8,866 bases of DNA from CAYYBZ01 sp964470285 [NCBI: uncultured Oligoflexia bacterium] (GTDB lineage Bacteria; Bdellovibrionota_G; CAYYBZ01). Of the stretch, positions 6,665 to 8,866 are shown in pieces (positions within the stretch are counted from its first letter, which is position 1; the number at the start of each line of letters is the position of its first letter). Position numbers and translations under genes: made by a program. The stretch is taken from the NCBI GenBank assembly GCA_964470285.1, contig CAYYBZ010000055.1, forward strand, positions 1 through 8,866. Reading direction: 5' to 3'. The notes under the pieces were generated by a model, which saw only the letters and a list, made by a program, of their open reading frames with translations, was not told where the DNA came from and ran no database searches.

Positions 6665-8758
6665 ATGGAAAAAATAACTATTGATTTAGAAGGCCGTAAA
6701 CTGACTTTAGAAACCGGAAAAATTGCAAAACAGGCCAACGGTTCAATCTATGCAAGTTACGGAGAAACAGCAATTTTAGCAACGGCCTGTGCAGGAAAAG
6801 AACCAAGAGAGGGAAGGGATTTCCTTCCTCTGACATGCGATTACATTGAGAAAAGCCACGCCGCAGGGAAAATTCCCGGCGGATTTTTTAAAAGAGAGGG
6901 GAGACCGTCCGAGGTAGAGGTTTTAACTTCAAGGCTTATAGATAGACCTATAAGACCTCTTTTCCCTGACGGCTATTCAAACGAAGCCCAGGTTATAACA
7001 ACTGTTCTGTCTGCAGATATTGAAAATATCCCCGATACTTTAGCAATCACTGCAGCTTCAGCGGCTCTTTATATTTCCGACATTCCCTTTAACACACCTA
7101 TTGCCGCATTGAGGATAGCGTATATAGATGAAAAACTTGTGGTAAATCCCAAGTTTTCAGATATTACAAACAGCAAACTTGATCTTATGGTTGTCTGTTC
7201 CAGGGAAGCCCTGGTAATGGTTGAGGGCTGGGCAAAAGAAATTTCTGAAAGCATTATAATTGAAGCTTTAAGCCTTGCGATGGAAAAGACCAAACCCCTG
7301 ATTGAAATGCAGGAAAAGTTAAGGCAGAAGGCGGGTAAACCGAAAAAGGAATTCGTACCCCCTATGCTGGATGTCGAGTTTCGCAAAAAGGTTGAAGCAA
7401 TGGTGAGGCCCCAGATTGCAGATGCATTAAAGATACCGGCCAAGCTTGACCGTTCTGAAGCTATAAGACTTTCTTTTGAAGAGACATTTTCCAAACTAAT
7501 AGTTGAGAATCCTGAAAACGAAGAAAGAAAAACAGAGGTTTCGAAAATATTTGAGGATGTAAGAAAAACCGAACTGAGAAAAATGATTCTTGAATACGGC
7601 AAAAGGATTGCAGGCCGCAAAAAGGATGAAGTCAGGGATATAAGTATTGAAGTCGGTCTTTTACCCAGAACACACGGTTCAGCTCTTTTTACAAGAGGTG
7701 AAACACAGGCATTGGTGGTTACAACGCTTGGAACATCAGGCGATGAACAGAAAATTGACGCTCTTGAAGGTGAATCCTTTAAAACGTTTATGCTTCATTA
7801 TAACTTCCCGCCTTTCAGTGTCGGTGAAGTGAAATTCTTAAGATCACCGGGTAGAAGAGAGATCGGTCACGGGGCTTTGGCATCCAGGGCAATTATCAAT
7901 ATGCTTCCCGACCATGAGAAATTTCCCTATACCTTAAGGGTTGTATCGGAAGTTCTAGAGTCAAACGGTTCTTCTTCCATGGCAACTGTTTGCGGTGCCT
8001 CTCTCTCACTTATGGACGCCGGTGTTAAAATTAAGGATCATGTAGCGGGAATTGCCATGGGTCTTATTAAAGAGGGTGACAAGCATGTCGTTCTCTCGGA
8101 TATTCTGGGTGATGAGGACCACATAGGCGATATGGATTTCAAGGTAGCGGGAACCGAAAAGGGAATTACCGCCATTCAGATGGATATAAAGATTAAAGGT
8201 GTAAATGAGCAGATTCTTACGGAAGCTCTTGAGCAGGCACGTCAGGGCAGGGTTCACATTATAGGTGAAATGAAAAAAGCGATTGAAAAGCCAAGAGATG
8301 AAATGTCAGAGTTCGCACCCCGAGTCATGGTTGTCCAGATTAAACCCGACAAAGTAAGAGAAGTAATAGGCCCGGGCGGTAAAATGATAAAGAGTATCAT
8401 TGAAAAAACCGGAGCAAAGATTGAAGTTGAGGATTCCGGTAAAATTAATGTATTTGCAAGCGACTTGGAAGCATGTAATAAGGCAGTAAAGATGATTAAT
8501 GAGATTACGGCCGAACCCGAAGTAGGCAAAATATATAACGGAAAAGTTCAAAGAATTACCGAATACGGAGCTTTTGTAGAAATCCTCCCCAATACCGACG
8601 GTCTTCTTCACATATCACAGCTTGATTTTAAAAGAGTGGAAAAGGTTACAGACGTAGTAAAAGAGGGAGAAATGGTAAAAGTTAAGGTTTTGGATGTAGA
8701 ACCTAACGGTAGAATCAAGCTTTCAAGAAAAGAAGCCTTGAAAGAAGAAAATAAATGA
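6665..8758 (+). CDS. pnp: Polyribonucleotide nucleotidyltransferase (PNPase)
   Basis: PNPase degrades RNA 3'-to-5' with phosphate, releasing nucleoside diphosphates, and is often a degradosome component. All 697 residues are present, near the family's usual 700-710. Order: first RNase PH core (about 12-143) with FFKREGRPSEVEVLTSRLIDRPIRPLF (74-100); its C-terminal part (to about 210); helical domain (about 240-320); second RNase PH core (about 323-530); KH domain (about 552-612) with the GPGG loop at 569-572; and S1 domain (about 620-690) with EYGAFVEI and GLLHISQL. In the second core, SNGSSSMATVCGA (433-445) is the phosphate-binding region, and GDEDHIGDMD holds Asp483 and Asp489, matching the E. 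coli catalytic pair at 486 and 492. All active-site residues appear intact. The ATG has an AGGA six bases upstream. The hairpin in the spacer may matter for expression. The next gene follows after only 20 bases. Confidence 0.98.
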   Translation: MEKITIDLEGRKLTLETGKIAKQANGSIYASYGETAILATACAGKEPREGRDFLPLTCDYIEKSHAAGKIPGGFFKREGRPSEVEVLTSRLIDRPIRPLFPDGYSNEAQVITTVLSADIENIPDTLAITAASAALYISDIPFNTPIAALRIAYIDEKLVVNPKFSDITNSKLDLMVVCSREALVMVEGWAKEISESIIIEALSLAMEKTKPLIEMQEKLRQKAGKPKKEFVPPMLDVEFRKKVEAMVRPQIADALKIPAKLDRSEAIRLSFEETFSKLIVENPENEERKTEVSKIFEDVRKTELRKMILEYGKRIAGRKKDEVRDISIEVGLLPRTHGSALFTRGETQALVVTTLGTSGDEQKIDALEGESFKTFMLHYNFPPFSVGEVKFLRSPGRREIGHGALASRAIINMLPDHEKFPYTLRVVSEVLESNGSSSMATVCGASLSLMDAGVKIKDHVAGIAMGLIKEGDKHVVLSDILGDEDHIGDMDFKVAGTEKGITAIQMDIKIKGVNEQILTEALEQARQGRVHIIGEMKKAIEKPRDEMSEFAPRVMVVQIKPDKVREVIGPGGKMIKSIIEKTGAKIEVEDSGKINVFASDLEACNKAVKMINEITAEPEVGKIYNGKVQRITEYGAFVEILPNTDGLLHISQLDFKRVEKVTDVVKEGEMVKVKVLDVEPNGRIKLSRKEALKEENK

Positions 8759-8778
8759 ACTGCTGTGAGTGATGCCTG

Positions 8779-8866
8779 ATGATCGCAGAACTCAAAAAAG
8801 GTTATCTTCACGTTTATACCGGAGACGGCAAAGGAAAAACTACAGCGGCTATCGGTCTTGCTATCA
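8779..8866 (+). CDS. cobO: Cob(I)alamin / cob(I)yrinate adenosyltransferase (BtuR/CobO type), 3' end outside window
   Basis: Only 29 codons are visible, but they carry the characteristic start of the BtuR/CobO/CobP family: GYLHVYTGDGKGKTTAAIGLA, with the P-loop at residues 15-22 (bases 8821-8844). These enzymes transfer the adenosyl group of ATP to a reduced corrinoid, forming the upper ligand of coenzyme B12. The ATG at 8779 is the only start in this frame, because an in-frame TGA lies at 8770-8772. The short N-terminus before the P-loop is typical of the family. No strong Shine-Dalgarno is seen in the 20-base gap after pnp, and there is no terminator, so co-transcription with pnp is likely. 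The rest of the family cannot be confirmed from this fragment. Other short P-loop ATPases are possible but fit the flanking residues less well. Confidence 0.8.
   Translation, partial: MIAELKKGYLHVYTGDGKGKTTAAIGLAI

Noticed and set aside
7069-7620. Reverse-strand 183-codon open frame opposite pnp
   Set aside because: It lies wholly antisense to well-conserved PNPase, has a Ser/Ile/Leu-rich shadow composition and shows no family signature.
8772-8774. ATG at 8772 as the start of the last gene
   Set aside because: It is in a different frame from the P-loop sequence; only the ATG at 8779 leads into GDGKGKTT.
1-8866. Defence system, mobile element, CRISPR array or prophage
   Set aside because: No repeats, integrase or transposase motifs, tRNA ends or base-composition break were seen; the genes form a standard housekeeping cluster apart from the propeller gene.

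Overview
The window is a compact, single-strand run of translation and RNA-metabolism genes. All nine genes read left to right, and almost every base is coding. In order: the 3' part of infB (IF-2), a small DUF503/YlxP-type gene, rbfA, a DHH-family nrnA-type phosphoesterase, truB, an unrecognised seven-bladed FG-GAP beta-propeller secreted protein or lipoprotein, rpsO, pnp, and the first 29 codons of a cob(I)alamin adenosyltransferase (BtuR/CobO type). The order infB-ylxP-rbfA-nrnA-truB-rpsO-pnp is the widespread bacterial nusA/infB cluster in the version that carries DUF503 and a DHH protein. As general knowledge, this version occurs in Deltaproteobacteria in the old sense, Nitrospirota, Firmicutes and several candidate phyla. 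The lysine-rich IF-2 linker ending in a [12 protein letters not shown] stretch resembles what I recall of deltaproteobacterial IF-2. Together with the N-terminal export signal of the propeller protein, this suggests a Gram-negative bacterium of moderate to low GC. I cannot place it more precisely from sequence alone.

Bases 1-4766 hold infB, ylxP, rbfA, nrnA and truB. The spacers are 18 bases, then 18 bases, then overlaps of 29 and 56 bases. These proteins start translation (IF-2), mature the 30S subunit (RbfA, possibly YlxP), hydrolyse very short RNAs and/or pAp (NrnA), and make the tRNA T-loop pseudouridine (TruB). Several of the starts have no clear Shine-Dalgarno, so translational coupling is likely.

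Bases 4763-6244 hold the one gene that does not belong to the conserved cluster. It is an exported beta-propeller whose TTG start shares bases with truB's TGA stop and is preceded by a perfect AGGAGG. Bases 6245-6350 form the longest non-coding gap. It holds a weak promoter-like sequence and the rpsO ribosome binding site.

Bases 6351-8758 hold rpsO and pnp. Between them is a short hairpin that could compete with a second pairing over the pnp ribosome binding site. Bases 8779-8866 begin the corrinoid adenosyltransferase, which runs off the window.

I see no tRNA or rRNA gene, insertion sequence, CRISPR array, toxin-antitoxin pair or defence system. Most of the window is ordinary. The propeller gene and the rpsO-pnp spacer are the parts most worth a second look.
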